Part shown: positions 56,001-64,000 of the stretch, in pieces
Layout of the letters: each line of letters starts with the position of its first letter
Position numbering within the stretch: the first letter of the stretch is position 1
Source of the DNA: Aplidium turbinatum
Lineage: Eukaryota; Chordata; Ascidiacea; Aplousobranchia; Polyclinidae
NCBI GenBank assembly: GCA_918807975.1
Contig: OU964931.1
Span: 7,698,251-7,762,250, forward strand
DNA length: 64,000 nucleotides
Direction of reading: 5' to 3'
Program-made: the position numbers and the translations under genes
Notes under the pieces: generated by a model
Seen by the model: the letters and a program-made list of their open reading frames with translations, nothing else
Databases searched by the model: none
What the model was told of the DNA's origin: nothing

Positions 56001-59000
56001 AACCGGCTTCATTGAAATAACGCGAGGAACTCGAAAAAGTTTTGTTTTCTTACAAACATGTCCTCTTTTAATTAACTTTATATCAACAACGGAATGCTTA
56101 TGTTAGCCAATATTAAGCAAGAAAGCCATTTATAATAGGCTAATCGTTAGTTTTGGCAAAAGTAGCCCGCCGTAGCCTACCGTATATTTAATTTGATGAA
56201 TAAAACCGAAATGTACTTGGCTTGCATGGTTTAGTAATGAGGTAATATGTATTAATGCGCTGAGGAATCCCTTTGGAAAGGTGAAGCCCAATAACAGACA
56301 TAAATATGTTCATTGAAACGCTGTTTTCATTCAAGACAACTTTTGGGAGGATTTGCAGCATTGAATGCGGTAATGCATTTCGTAAATTCTAAATTAAAAA
56401 CAAAATTATGTCAATTTTTTAGAGAAGAAATAATTCTGTTGCTACGTGTAATATATTTGCAGCGCAGCGTCAAATGATAATTTATTTTACTAAAGTTACT
56501 TCAGTTTTTGCAAATTCCGAGCGGCAACGATGATTCATCATACTCTGCGTTGTTGGTCCAGTTGGCGCCACTGAAGCAGTTTTTCAGTTTCATTTTTTAT
56601 TTCTGACCATTAAAGTGAAAAATATTACTTGCCATCACATAGCAGGTGTGTGTAAAAAGGTAGAAGCGACAAAACGCGAGCGTTAAAGCATTGGCACTAA
56701 AACCGGAACCTTTTTTGTGCACATGTTCTCCCTTCAGATCACACTGTGTTCACTGTTCATCGCATACTTTTGTGAAGTGAAGTCTACTTGACATTTTGTT
56801 TCCCGTTTCGTGCAAACTGTTTCCAACTGGTAAAATCCGCTTTTCTTCATTGACTCCACGTACACAGACGTTGAATTAATGTAAAAATGACGGATTTTAG
56901 GTTTGTCCTGATATGTGGTTGCCCACTTTCAACGAAAATGGCATAGAAACGATGTAAAAACTTTGCTATCTAGGAGTAGATTTTGAACTTTTCTTTTGCT
57001 AAATTTTCTCATAAATCAACAATTGAATGACCAGGTGTGGTGGGTTGGAAAGAAAAGCTTAAAATAGCTGGCACGTGATTGGATGCTTTTGGTCACGTGA
57101 TGTTTGTGCACAAAGGACATAGTTCGCTGTATGGTTGTGTTTTCGAGAAATGTAATAAACAACTGACTCGGTGATCCCGCGCGAGTCAAATTGTTGTTTG
57201 TTATTGTCATCATACGAGGACTGAATCATCCCAGACTACAAAAGCAGTCTGCAGACGTTGAATTAATGTAAAAATAACGGATTTTGCGATCTTGGGTCTC
57301 AGGCTGGAAATGCAGTGCCGTTAATCTTAATTATATTTGTTTGTCTGCATACCACCAGCAGCAGCATCACAAGCGATTGTTGCTGCAGGTTTATTCGGAT
57401 AAAACAGATTTTTTATGAAACATTTTTGAATAACAGCAATTGTTGCTGGAGATTGATGGTCTATTCAAAAGTAAACTAATTTCTGCCCTGCAAATTCCGT
57501 CATTTTTAGATTCTACATGTACATGCATTCTTCATAAGACGTTGAATCAATGTAAAAGAGGGATTTTACTATCTGGGTAGTTAAATATGCTTTGAAAAAC
57601 GTCGAAAATTATTCATAATTGTTTTTGTTGCAGATATTTGAATACCTCACCAGACCCTGCGGTCGAATCAACTGAAAACAAACCGCGGCAGCAAGATGGC
57701 GCTAAAGCAAAAACTCCGAAAGAAAACAAAAAGTACAAGAAAAAAGAACTGCCACCAGTCGAGTAAATATATTGCCGTTGATGTTATCAACATCTTTTTT
57801 TGGATGGAACAACGCTAAATAATTGAAAACCAAGAAGAGAAAATCAAGATTTTGCAATGCTTAAAAATTGTCACAAAAATTGTCATTTTTTAAATTGGAG
57901 TTAAGCTGTTTGTACGAGCTACTGTAGCGACTCAGTTTAGTCACATGAACATGACTCATGTTTTTTTGTTGTGAGTTTTAGTTTTTTCAAACCCATTTTC
58001 AAAATTTGGATTAATACAAAAGTAGGTTTATAATAAGTGAAAACTTTTCCTGGAATTATTTGTTCGATTTTAGAATGTTCTGCCACCAAAAGCAATTCCA
58101 ATCTTTCGTATTATTGCGTTTGTAACACCGCATGCGGATTATTTTAATTGAAAATTGATAATGGACTTGAAACGTCCTTTCATCTACCTGCAAACTTCTT
58201 CAAGATATTTATCGCTTTCACCAGGTCCGATTCCGATTCGGAAGATCTCAGTGAAGATGACATCATCAAAGGCGTCATTTCATCTATCGCGGAATCTTCG
58301 AATGTTAAGTCAAAACCCGGAAAAAGAGTCCCAACCCGGAAAGCGAAACAGGTAAGACAACTCTTTGCATGACGTCATGTGCTCCTGCTTGTGTACGAGC
58401 ACAGAGCTCGACTTCCGTTGAGACAATCTTACGCCACCACCACCTGACTTCAACTTTGTAAAAACTCTCATTATGAAAGAAGAGAACAATCGATGCTGAA
58501 TATCAACGGCGAAAGTGACTTTGAAAGCTCGGGATAAAGCAGTTGTAGGCAATGGTCGCATAGAGTTATAGAAGGTGGAAGTGATTGGTTAAATTTTCGT
58601 TTTCAGTCTTACGTTTTTAAGCCCTTTGCTTCTTAGACTATGAACATATCTAGCGCTACGTATCAAAAATGAGAAGGACCGAGCTACCAACGATGACGTA
58701 GCTTGCTTTTGGCAGAGTCAGGCGCATGTCAGAAGATCGTTCAAAGGGCCATGGAAGCTCATGACTTTCACATCGAATTTTTCACGGAAAAATATCGTCA
58801 TATGTTATGTCATAGTTTCTGAGTTCAACGTAAAAACTTACTTTGTCAAAATTCCCACTGTCAGCGTTGACAGTAAGCGAATTCTTCAGGCTTTGTTTTT
58901 TATGTTTTTTCTTCAGTTGTGGTTCTATTTTCGTTCTGTGCTACGTAAGCAAAGAAAATCTTTACACCACTCATGTAAGTTTAGCTGATCAGGCAAAGTC

Positions 59001-62000
59001 TTGGAATGTTTTTTCACTCATTTTCTCTTTATATGCAAATTATGTTTTCGTTTAGATTTGTCATTGTCAAGTGCTAGCCTAACCACATTGTATCCACAGT
59101 GTGGTTTAGATTTTGTTTTTCTAAACGCAAGTAATTGTGTTTTCTTGATGACCAGTTGTTGTTTATTGTAGTGGCAATTGGTCAAATTCGTTGTCAGTAA
59201 GCTCAGGCAATGCAGATAGCAAAAGGGACTATATGGATCAACTAATTTGTCTGTGCTTTCAATCACATTTTTGTGGTACTTGACGTGGTTTAAACCGCAC
59301 AGAAAGTTTTATGTTGATCTTTTTTTACTGTCTAAATATTGTCTGGAATTTTGATATTCTATTTGTGCAAACTAACTTGACAAGGAGCTTATTTTATTAT
59401 TTTATAGCTTCGCCAATAACTTAACACCATATAATTTTAATACTTGGAACCTTGCAATGAACAAAAAAAAAAACATTCTTTTAAAATCGCAATTTTTGCG
59501 TCTCCTCTTGTTTCAATTTAGTTTTTTTTACAAGATAATCCTATTTATGACATTGACTTCAACCCTCGGCTATTATCTTAACTTGTCGGCTACATAGCCG
59601 AGTGGTGAGAGCCCTGGTACGCAAACGAAAGGGCGTCGGTTCGACACCGCTCAAGAGCATGTGGCTGTGTCTTTGGCAGGACACTTAAAGGACATGACTG
59701 AAGGTGGACACGAAGATTGGCTTCCTTGCCTTCCCGTCCACTTAATCTAAATCTTCAACCACCAGGCGAAAGCCCGGATACGACAAAAAAATCTTAACTT
59801 CAAAAATATTTTGCAGAGAGCGCACAGCAAATTGAAACACATCGGTAGCGATAGTGACGACAATGACGATTCGTATGACGATGATGACGATGATTTTGAC
59901 ATACAAAAAGAGTGCAGCGGCTTGCGCGCCGGCAATCGGTAAGTGTATTTGAGTAAGTGACGGATCCAGAAGGAGGTGATTTGGGCGATCTCCCCGCCCC
60001 TGAATCACCGAAAAGGAACTCTGTACTCACAGTGTATTTGCAAGGTCGAATTTATGTATACCTACACATCATTGTGTTTATTGACATCGTCCCCTCCCCA
60101 GGACTAGGCCTACCTGCTGGATCCTTCCCTGGTTTGAGGCAAGAAAACACCTTTTCAAATTGCAACTGGTGTTGATCCTGTGCTTGAAGTGCTCATTGTT
60201 ATTTTTCTGTTTGTCCTGGTACAAGAGTTATTTTTTTTAACTTTGTCAGAACAGCAAAGAAGACAATATAAGGGAATAAACGCAATACGTTTATTTTACG
60301 AAGACCGTGATGTTAGACGTAGTTTAGATTCTTAGACATCGCGCGGAAAGTCAGTCCTCGCATGCTTTACCGAAACAGAAAATATGTTTTTTTCCGTATC
60401 TGTAAGAAAGTTAGTAAATTTCTGCTTTGGAAAAAAAACGATGTATCAGAAAAAGAAAGGCCTCGCATTTTTTATTTATTCTTTTGGAAACCAAATAGTT
60501 GAAAATGCAACGCAACATAAAATCTCTGACCTTCTACGTATTCACTTAAAATTGTTTATCTATCTTATGCCAATTTTGATCTTAACTTTTTCTCGAAGGT
60601 TCGTTTGCATGGACGTAGGTTAATCATTTTAACAGCAAATTTGACGATAACTGTGATAGTTGATCATGCGACTCAGGTTCAACTCCCTGCCTGTACACTG
60701 TGCAGTCGAGCAACGCATGTCAAGGGCAGTTATCCATCCAGTATCCTCTCGTGGGTGTGATAGTTGCCAGGCAAACAACAACAATCAAAAATGTCAAACC
60801 AAGTATTTGTGATAAAATGGAGCCACATCTTAAAGCTTTCACCAAAAGCAATATCCTTCATTCAAAAAAAAAAAAAATAGACAGGCCATTGAACTGCATT
60901 GGAATTTGAACTGCAGCGGAATTTTTGTTCTCTACATAGGATTATCTGTTAGGTATTACATGTTATTCACGCTTGTGGTACCCGCTTGTGTGATGAAAGT
61001 GCTTTATTGCGGTTGAAAACCGTTTTATTTTTGGCTGATTTGCCAAGCACCGCCTGAGTTGCGGTAACATTGTGTGTTACATCGTTGGCAACACACGTAT
61101 GGATGTTTACTGCCATGTCCGTGAGTAACGTTGTTATTCAACGTATAGCCTCAAATGCCAATCTTTGTCATGCCTATAAATTCAATATTGTTTTTCAGTT
61201 CAGCTCGAAAAGCCTTGCAACGGTCAAGACTGGCTCGATCGTCATTGGACGAAAATAGAGGTGGTCATGGCAACGAAATAAACAAAACTTCTGCGAGGTG
61301 ACGTCATGATTGTGAAGTTTAAGATCTTTTATTGTTAACTTAACCAAGATGTTGGAGTAAATTTATATTTTGTGTTGCTGAACGAAAGTGCAATTTCAGG
61401 AAATGTACAATGCAAAATTGCTATTTTGCCTTCATCAATGCGGTTCTAAGTCCACTTGCCAGCACACCCAGTCTAATTTCTTGACATTATTATTTTGTAA
61501 GAATCGAAGATTTCATCTACGTAATATGCATCTATAGTTACCACATGAAAAAATATACTTAATACAATTAGAAAGAAATGAAAAAACACGAAATTTACAA
61601 ATGTAGTAAAATTAGTTCACAACGTAAAAAGAACTACGAGATTTCTCAGCCATAAAAATCTGTTCTTTTAAAAAGAATTCAACATCGCTGGACGTTCAGC
61701 GGTAGTAAAACGACAACTTTTTGCTTGTTGAGTGAAAAGGTCACTCCTGTTTTCTATTAGAAGTTTTTGACCAGTTCCAAACACAACCACTAAAGTGCGC
61801 CCTTTTCACCTTCGCATATCTTATCCCCCGGGCAATAGTTACATTTTGTTGCTCCCAGCAAGCAAAATACGTCTTTTTTACATCGGAATCAACGTATAAA
61901 CGACGAATTCTGATGACTAGGATCATGGTGTCTGGTTGACACTTTCAATATGTTTATGTTTTTATCGAGTTTGAAAATTGCGAAATGAAGTTGATTCAAG

Positions 62001-63956
62001 TTTATCGTTAATTCGAAGAAAATCACACATAAAAGCATGACGCATATGATTCTAAATGATTCTCTGGGATATTTGGTTACTCAAGGCAAAATATTACACG
62101 AGTTTCTTTCAATACTACGTCACACTCAATTTGATACGTCATAACGCCAATATCGATGCGAAAACAAAAATTTGACTGGATGATGGAAAATGTTCAAAAT
62201 TTGTCAGCGAAAGGCGAATAACAAAATACTTTTGACCTTGCTCAAACATTTATGTAGTTGCAGTTTTGTGATACACTAAAAAAAAATTTTTGAGCTTTTT
62301 GATATTTAATTTGATTAGCTTTAAATTATGTTTTTCTGTCGGGAATTCGCTTTTGTCCCATTCGACAACCACAGATAAAACATTTTTCAATGGCCCCCTT
62401 GAAAAAGGCTCATGGCCCCCAGGTTGGGAATCCCTGCACTAATGAAGTCAATGCTCTAATGATTGGAGTAATATTTATTACCAAGGAGGGTAGTGAGAAG
62501 CTCTCAGCATCTTCTGACCGGGCAAGGAAAACTTATGCAAGTTTTAGAAACATTCTTTGTTCGTGCAGGAAATCGACGCTTGCAGCTTCTGCTCAGAAAA
62601 GAAAAAGAAGCCCTGACCAATCACATTCCTCAGATCAGTCACGTGATCAATCGTCCAGTAAAAAGAAAATGACGGTAAAATATTTTGTTTTTATACCAAG
62701 CATGCAGTTCAGTTCGAACATAGTACCTCTACAGTCCCAGTTAACAAATTACCTCCTTTTCACTCTGTCTCCGATGCCTTAACTTCGACACTGCCTGTTT
62801 TATTAACTCATTTGAAAGCAACGCATCTCTACGATGGACACAACTTTTTATGAGGTTTTCGTCCTCAGACGTTGAATCAATGTATAAAAAAAGACTGATT
62901 TGCTGGCTGGGTAAATCAACACAAACTTGAGACCAGATCATTCGATTGGGAAATACTTTACGATATGATACCGGTATCAAGGTCTTGAACTTGTTTTGAA
63001 TTCCAGCAGAGGCGAAGCTCTAGTCCGTCGTCAAGCGATAGCAGTCTGGGAAAGGTTAGTGGAATGTACAAAACTGCGAAGCGGCCAAAGTCTTCCACAT
63101 CATCTGCTATCTCTGTACCCACTGATGAAGAAAGCGTTAATATTGAAGTAAGGATTGCAATGAGTTATTGGATGTTTGTATGGTGCCATAGAGTTCCAGC
63201 ACATAAAATCGTTTGTTTTTACGTTAACTTAACGTCACTAATTTCCAAGTTAGCTATTTCGTACTTTTAGAAGGGATTTTACCCCTTCTTTTGAATTTTA
63301 CTGGTCTAGTTTTTGCACTGCAGTATCTTGAAAATCACTTTTCTACTTTTTTAGTTTTTGGTAAATGTTGCTCAAGTAAAGTGTGGTCTACTGCTGGTTA
63401 TTGACAAGTCTGATGGTATTGCACAACCGTTTGCTGTTATTGTGAAATAAACTATAATGACGATAGCAATATATCTAAAATTGTTAACAACAATTAAGCA
63501 CGAGAGCTTGACGCACATGATGAGTACAGGCAAAAACATGCACGCGGACAAACAACTAAGTTTCTTGCTGTGTTGACAAATCCCATCAACCCAGACAGCT
63601 AAATCCATCAATTTTACATCGATTCAACGTATATTTAGGTTGAACTAGATAAATTTGTCGCTCTGAAGCCTTTCGGAGATGAGAAAGAACGTCCGCTTTT
63701 AGGCAAAGTGGTGACTGTTACAAAGAACTTTGTCAATATCATTTGGTACACTGGTGGCTACTCTTCCAAGTGGGGAGAATCACTTGTCGGAGAAGGAGAT
63801 GATAAGAAGATCCGAGGGGAAAAGGTCTCCAGACGGCACGTGCTCATGGCTGGAATCGAACTCACTTCAACAGGAAAACTTCCTGTGAAAGTGATGAAGG
63901 ATTTGAGGAAGATGTACCCCCAATTGGACGAGCAGGGACAAAGGCGGATGCCCTGA
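29474..63956 (+). CDS. SNAPC1: snRNA-activating protein complex subunit 1 (SNAP43), long form
   Basis: SNAPc binds the proximal sequence element of snRNA promoters for RNA polymerases II and III. Thirteen coding exons with matching phases: 29,474-29,580; 30,036-30,180; 31,824-32,043; 43,936-44,109; 45,652-45,787; 46,628-46,744; 57,634-57,762; 58,225-58,351; 59,817-59,938; 61,199-61,297; 62,569-62,674; 63,007-63,147; 63,639-63,956. They sum to 1,941 bp, 646 residues (human 368). Residues 12-157 carry the SNAP43 core: [52 protein letters not shown] (human FLPPYTFQIRVGALYLLYG) and [10 protein letters not shown]. Exon 4 [12 protein letters not shown] matches human MLNVHDHYQNMK. Exons 7-13 have no counterpart I know. 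FoxH1 lies in intron 6. Exons 1-6 are secure; joining 7-13 is inference from phase. Confidence 0.85.
29590..29694. repeat. palindrome family copy in SNAPC1 intron 1
   Basis: Left arm GCTAGCAAAAAATCAGTTG and right arm TTCAATCGATGTAAAAAGAA CGGTTTTGC. Its arms differ more than in copy 2. Confidence 0.6.
30181..31823 (+). other. SNAPC1 intron 2
   Basis: AT-rich, donor GTAATT, acceptor CAG at 31,821. No feature recognised inside. Confidence 0.7.
32948..33040. repeat. 90-bp palindrome family, copy 3
   Basis: Arms share private TAGCAAA and CCCG changes (AGCTAGCAAAAACCCG on the left, CGGGATTTGCTAACTGGG on the right) around TTGATTCAACGT/ACATTGAATCAA. Confidence 0.85.
40024..40106. repeat. 90-bp palindrome family, copy 4
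   Basis: Both arms carry GCAAATCAGT (right arm ACTGATTTGC), unlike the family GCAAAATCCGTCA. Core ACATTGATGCAACGT faces ACAATCAATGTTT. Confidence 0.85.
42609..42660 (+). repeat. 26-bp tandem duplication
   Basis: GCCAGCTTATAACCTGAATAG occurs twice in direct tandem, joined by TGTTT. Confidence 0.85.
43936..46744 (+). CDS. SNAPC1: SNAPC1 exons 4-6
   Basis: Exon 4 completes the Asp codon split by intron 3 and reads [20 protein letters not shown], then [20 protein letters not shown], matching the human region after the core. Exon 5 gives [17 protein letters not shown] and [10 protein letters not shown]. Exon 6 gives [20 protein letters not shown]. Introns 4 and 5 are 1,542 and 840 bp. Exon 6 ends in phase 2 at a GTTGGT donor, a weaker consensus than the others. 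Confidence 0.8.
45258..45433. repeat. long imperfect hairpin in SNAPC1 intron 4
   Basis: The inner arms, AACGTTTCGAAAACTAAACT followed by GTTTTCATCTTCAGTG on the left and the exact inverse on the right (starting CACTGAAGATGAAAAC), are perfect over about 33 bp around a 22-bp loop (45,340-45,361). Weaker pairing reaches GATGAAGAGC/GCTCTTCAT. Unlike the 90-bp family; probably a different MITE. Confidence 0.8.
46745..47098 (+). promoter_or_regulatory. FoxH1 upstream region within SNAPC1 intron 6
   Basis: The 354 bp between SNAPC1 exon 6 and the FoxH1 ATG must hold, or lead into, the FoxH1 promoter and 5' UTR unless an upstream exon exists. I see no TATA box. ACGTCTAGCAACGTTGAAAC at about 46,840-46,859 is a core remnant of the palindrome family. 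Confidence 0.4.
47099..50420 (+). CDS. FOXH1: forkhead transcription factor FoxH1
   Basis: Forkhead DNA-binding partner of phosphorylated Smad2/3 in Nodal/Activin signalling; nuclear. Three exons, all phase 0: 47,099-48,292 (donor GTAAGC), 48,621-48,962 (GTAAGT), 49,245-50,420; 903 residues against 365 in human. The forkhead domain starts near residue 450: [35 protein letters not shown] and, across intron 2, [19 protein letters not shown]. The stretch [18 protein letters not shown] is the FoxH hallmark (human WAVDVSLIPAEALRLQNT). A 398-residue N-terminal exon is rich in Gln, Ser and Pro, and has a PLDLS motif at 250-254. The C-terminal half is Ser/Pro/Asp-rich and contains VPPTYPIPF near the end; I cannot confirm a Smad-interaction motif. 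Lies inside SNAPC1 intron 6, same strand. The first ATG is assumed; exon 1 could be shorter. Confidence 0.92.
47846..47860 (+). other. PLDLS (CtBP-type) motif in FoxH1
   Basis: Codons for Pro-Leu-Asp-Leu-Ser at residues 250-254 fit the PxDLS consensus bound by CtBP corepressors. The surrounding exon is predicted to be disordered from its composition, which suits a short linear motif. Confidence 0.6.
50469..50545 (+). repeat. palindrome family copy in the FoxH1 3' UTR
   Basis: TTTTTTACGTTGGTTGAACG and AGACATTGAATCAATGTATA can pair around GTTTGC. It begins about 50 bp after the stop, so it should be transcribed as a stem-loop. Confidence 0.75.
51199..51204 (+). terminator. probable FoxH1 poly(A) signal
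   Basis: AATAAA, 779 bp after the FoxH1 stop, followed by a T-rich stretch at 51,211-51,226. No nearer AATAAA was seen. Confidence 0.5.
51899..51965. repeat. palindrome family, shortened copy
   Basis: ATCCAGACAGCAAAATTCG and CAGATTTTACTGTCTGGGTA with most of the centre lost. Confidence 0.8.
52768..52846. repeat. palindrome family, copy in intron 6
   Basis: CCCAGACAGCAAAATCCGTC, centre ACGTCTGCAGACGTTAAATC, right arm ATGACGAATTTTCTGGTCTG. Closest to the family consensus on the left arm. Confidence 0.85.
53184..53268. repeat. palindrome family, copy in intron 6
   Basis: TCAGGCAGCAAACAATAA, core TTGATTCAACCTTAGTAGAC GTTGAATTAA, right arm AAGCTTTGCTGCTGA. Confidence 0.8.
54013..54219 (+). repeat. 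SINE-B, full length, tRNA-derived
   Basis: The head reads GGCTGCATAGCCGAGTGGTG (A box) with GCCGGTTCGACACCACTC (B box). The body holds GGTGGACACGAAGATTGG and TTCCCGTCCACTTAATC, and the tail GATACGACAAACAAA. A 13-bp duplication CAGTGTAAATTCC borders it (54,000-54,012; 54,220-54,232), which shows retrotransposition. Confidence 0.92.
55433..55445 (-). promoter_or_regulatory. perfect DR1 nuclear-receptor site
   Basis: The minus strand reads AGGTCAAAGGTCA, two consensus half-sites with one spacer, the DR1 bound by HNF4 or RXR heterodimers. GTTCACCTCA just upstream holds a further half-site-like AGGTGAAC, and a GC-rich island GGCGCCGCCTTCGCGCC precedes it. Confidence 0.5.
55770..55830. repeat. palindrome family, right-arm copy
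   Basis: CCAACGCCTGCAAACGTTGA ATCAATGTAAAAAAATGGC, then GATTTTTTGGCTGGAGG. The left arm is mostly lost. Confidence 0.7.
56823..56910. repeat. palindrome family, copy in intron 6
   Basis: Left AACTGGTAAAATCCGC, centre CAGACGTTGAATTAATG, right ATGACGGATTTTAGG. Confidence 0.75.
57224..57300. repeat. palindrome family, partial copy
   Basis: GCAGTCTGCAGACGTTGAAT, then TAACGGATTTTGCGATCTTG GG. Left arm shortened to CCCAGACTACAAAA. Confidence 0.75.
57490..57580. repeat. palindrome family, diverged copy
   Basis: Left CTGCAAATTCCGTCATTTTT, right AGACGTTGAATCAATGTAAA and GGGATTTTACTATCTGGGTA. It ends about 50 bp before SNAPC1 exon 7. Confidence 0.75.
57634..63956 (+). CDS. SNAPC1: SNAPC1 exons 7-13: C-terminal extension
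   Basis: Seven exons with matching phases add about 347 residues. Exons 7-12 are disordered, Lys/Ser/Asp-rich: [91 protein letters not shown]. Exon 13 (from 63,639) encodes a compact-looking end: [28 protein letters not shown], then [20 protein letters not shown]. The beta-type pattern with conserved W-Y-x-G-x-Y-x-x-x-W resembles small Tudor/chromo-like folds, but I cannot assign it. The stop is at 63,954. An alternative is that exons 7-13 are a separate gene whose first exon I missed; no ATG-bearing start exon is apparent between FoxH1 and 57,634. Confidence 0.6.
58352..59816 (+). other. SNAPC1 intron 8
   Basis: 1.5 kb, donor GTAAGA, acceptor TTTTGCAG. A SINE-B occupies 59,585-59,790. A TGACGTCA palindrome lies at about 58,370. 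Nothing else is recognised. Confidence 0.6.
59585..59790 (+). repeat. SINE-B copy just upstream of SNAPC1 exon 9
   Basis: Same head, body and tail as the 54,013 copy. ATCTTAACTT is duplicated on both sides (59,575-59,584; 59,791-59,800). Only 26 bp separate its end from exon 9. Confidence 0.92.
59939..61198 (+). other. SNAPC1 intron 9
   Basis: 1.3 kb. A tRNA-B-box-like GACTCAGGTTCAACTCCC at about 60,670 hints at another degraded SINE. Nothing else is seen. Confidence 0.45.
61855..61921. repeat. palindrome family, shortened copy
   Basis: CCCAGCAAGCAAAATACGTC, then GAATCAACGTATAAACGACG AATTCTGATGACTAGGAT. Confidence 0.7.
62385..62437 (-). repeat. solitary hAT-type end
   Basis: AATGGCCCCCTTGAAAAAGG and CCCCCAGGTTGGGAATCCCTG. 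The inverse CAGGGATTCCCAACCTGGGG is a typical hAT terminus. No partner end found. Confidence 0.5.
62860..62912. repeat. palindrome family, right-arm copy
   Basis: CAGACGTTGAATCAATGTAT and GACTGATTTGCTGGCTGGGT, about 95 bp before exon 12. It shares GCAAATCAGT with copy 4. Confidence 0.75.
63589..63665. repeat. palindrome family copy overlapping the SNAPC1 exon 13 acceptor
   Basis: The left arm ACCCAGACAGCTAAATCCAT to TTGATTCAACGT-like CGATTCAACGT (63,589-63,630) is well preserved. The position of the right arm starts TATTTAGGTTGAACTAG, where TTTAG is the acceptor and GTTGAA the first codons of exon 13. Confidence 0.65.
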
Positions 63957-64000
63957 AGCTATTCATGTAATTTTATTCACACGAACGCTTTCTGTAGTAA

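Larger units (their letters stand above)
50421..57633 (+). other. rest of SNAPC1 intron 6 downstream of FoxH1
   Basis: 7.2 kb with the FoxH1 3' UTR, at least ten full or partial palindromes, one SINE-B and a DR1-type site. No further gene is seen. Palindromes are densest here. Confidence 0.6.
61298..62568 (+). other. SNAPC1 intron 10
   Basis: 1.3 kb with a palindrome copy at 61,855-61,921 and a single hAT-type end at 62,385-62,437. No gene seen. Confidence 0.5.

Overview
This is animal (metazoan) nuclear DNA: AT-rich, intron-rich, with GT-AG introns and many kinds of transposable element. The best clue to the lineage is a FoxH-type forkhead gene. FoxH is typical of chordates and has been reported from a few other bilaterians. 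With an intronless FEN1 and the repeat content, an invertebrate chordate such as an ascidian is my first guess, but the sequence does not prove it.

Layout. (1) 1-19.4 kb is a transposon graveyard. It opens with a hAT/ZMYM1-like transposase-derived gene (1-4.45 kb) split by a 3-kb element with a CCGG target duplication. Then come tRNA-derived SINEs, several hAT-type elements with clear 8-bp target duplications, and a broken Ty3/Gypsy LTR element on the minus strand (9.07-17.36 kb) that has itself received DNA transposons. (2) 19.5-27.3 kb holds two conserved genes on the plus strand: intronless FEN1 (flap endonuclease) and the small acidic ANAPC15 (APC/C subunit, four coding exons). Intron 2 of ANAPC15 is stretched by a 3.8-kb transposon with a hAT element and a mariner inside it. 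(3) 29.5-64.0 kb is a 13-exon plus-strand gene whose first six exons encode SNAPC1 (SNAP43, snRNA-activating complex subunit). Phase-compatible exons continue to 63,956, adding a low-complexity region and a C-terminal module I cannot name. Intron 6 contains a complete three-exon FoxH1 gene on the same strand (47,099-50,420).

The most unusual signal is a family of about 90-bp palindromes (core TTGATTCAACGT/ACGTTGAATCAA, outer ends CCCAGACAGCAAAATCC). At least 20 full or partial copies lie between 27.3 and 63.7 kb and I saw none in the first 27 kb. In several copies the two arms share private variants, so each copy is a better palindrome of itself than of the family consensus. One copy lies in the FoxH1 3' UTR and another overlaps the acceptor of the last SNAPC1 exon.

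Functionally, FEN1 acts in DNA replication and repair, ANAPC15 in mitotic-checkpoint turnover, SNAPC1 in snRNA gene transcription, and FoxH1 in Nodal/Smad signalling. Nothing in the sequence suggests co-regulation, apart from FoxH1 lying inside SNAPC1.
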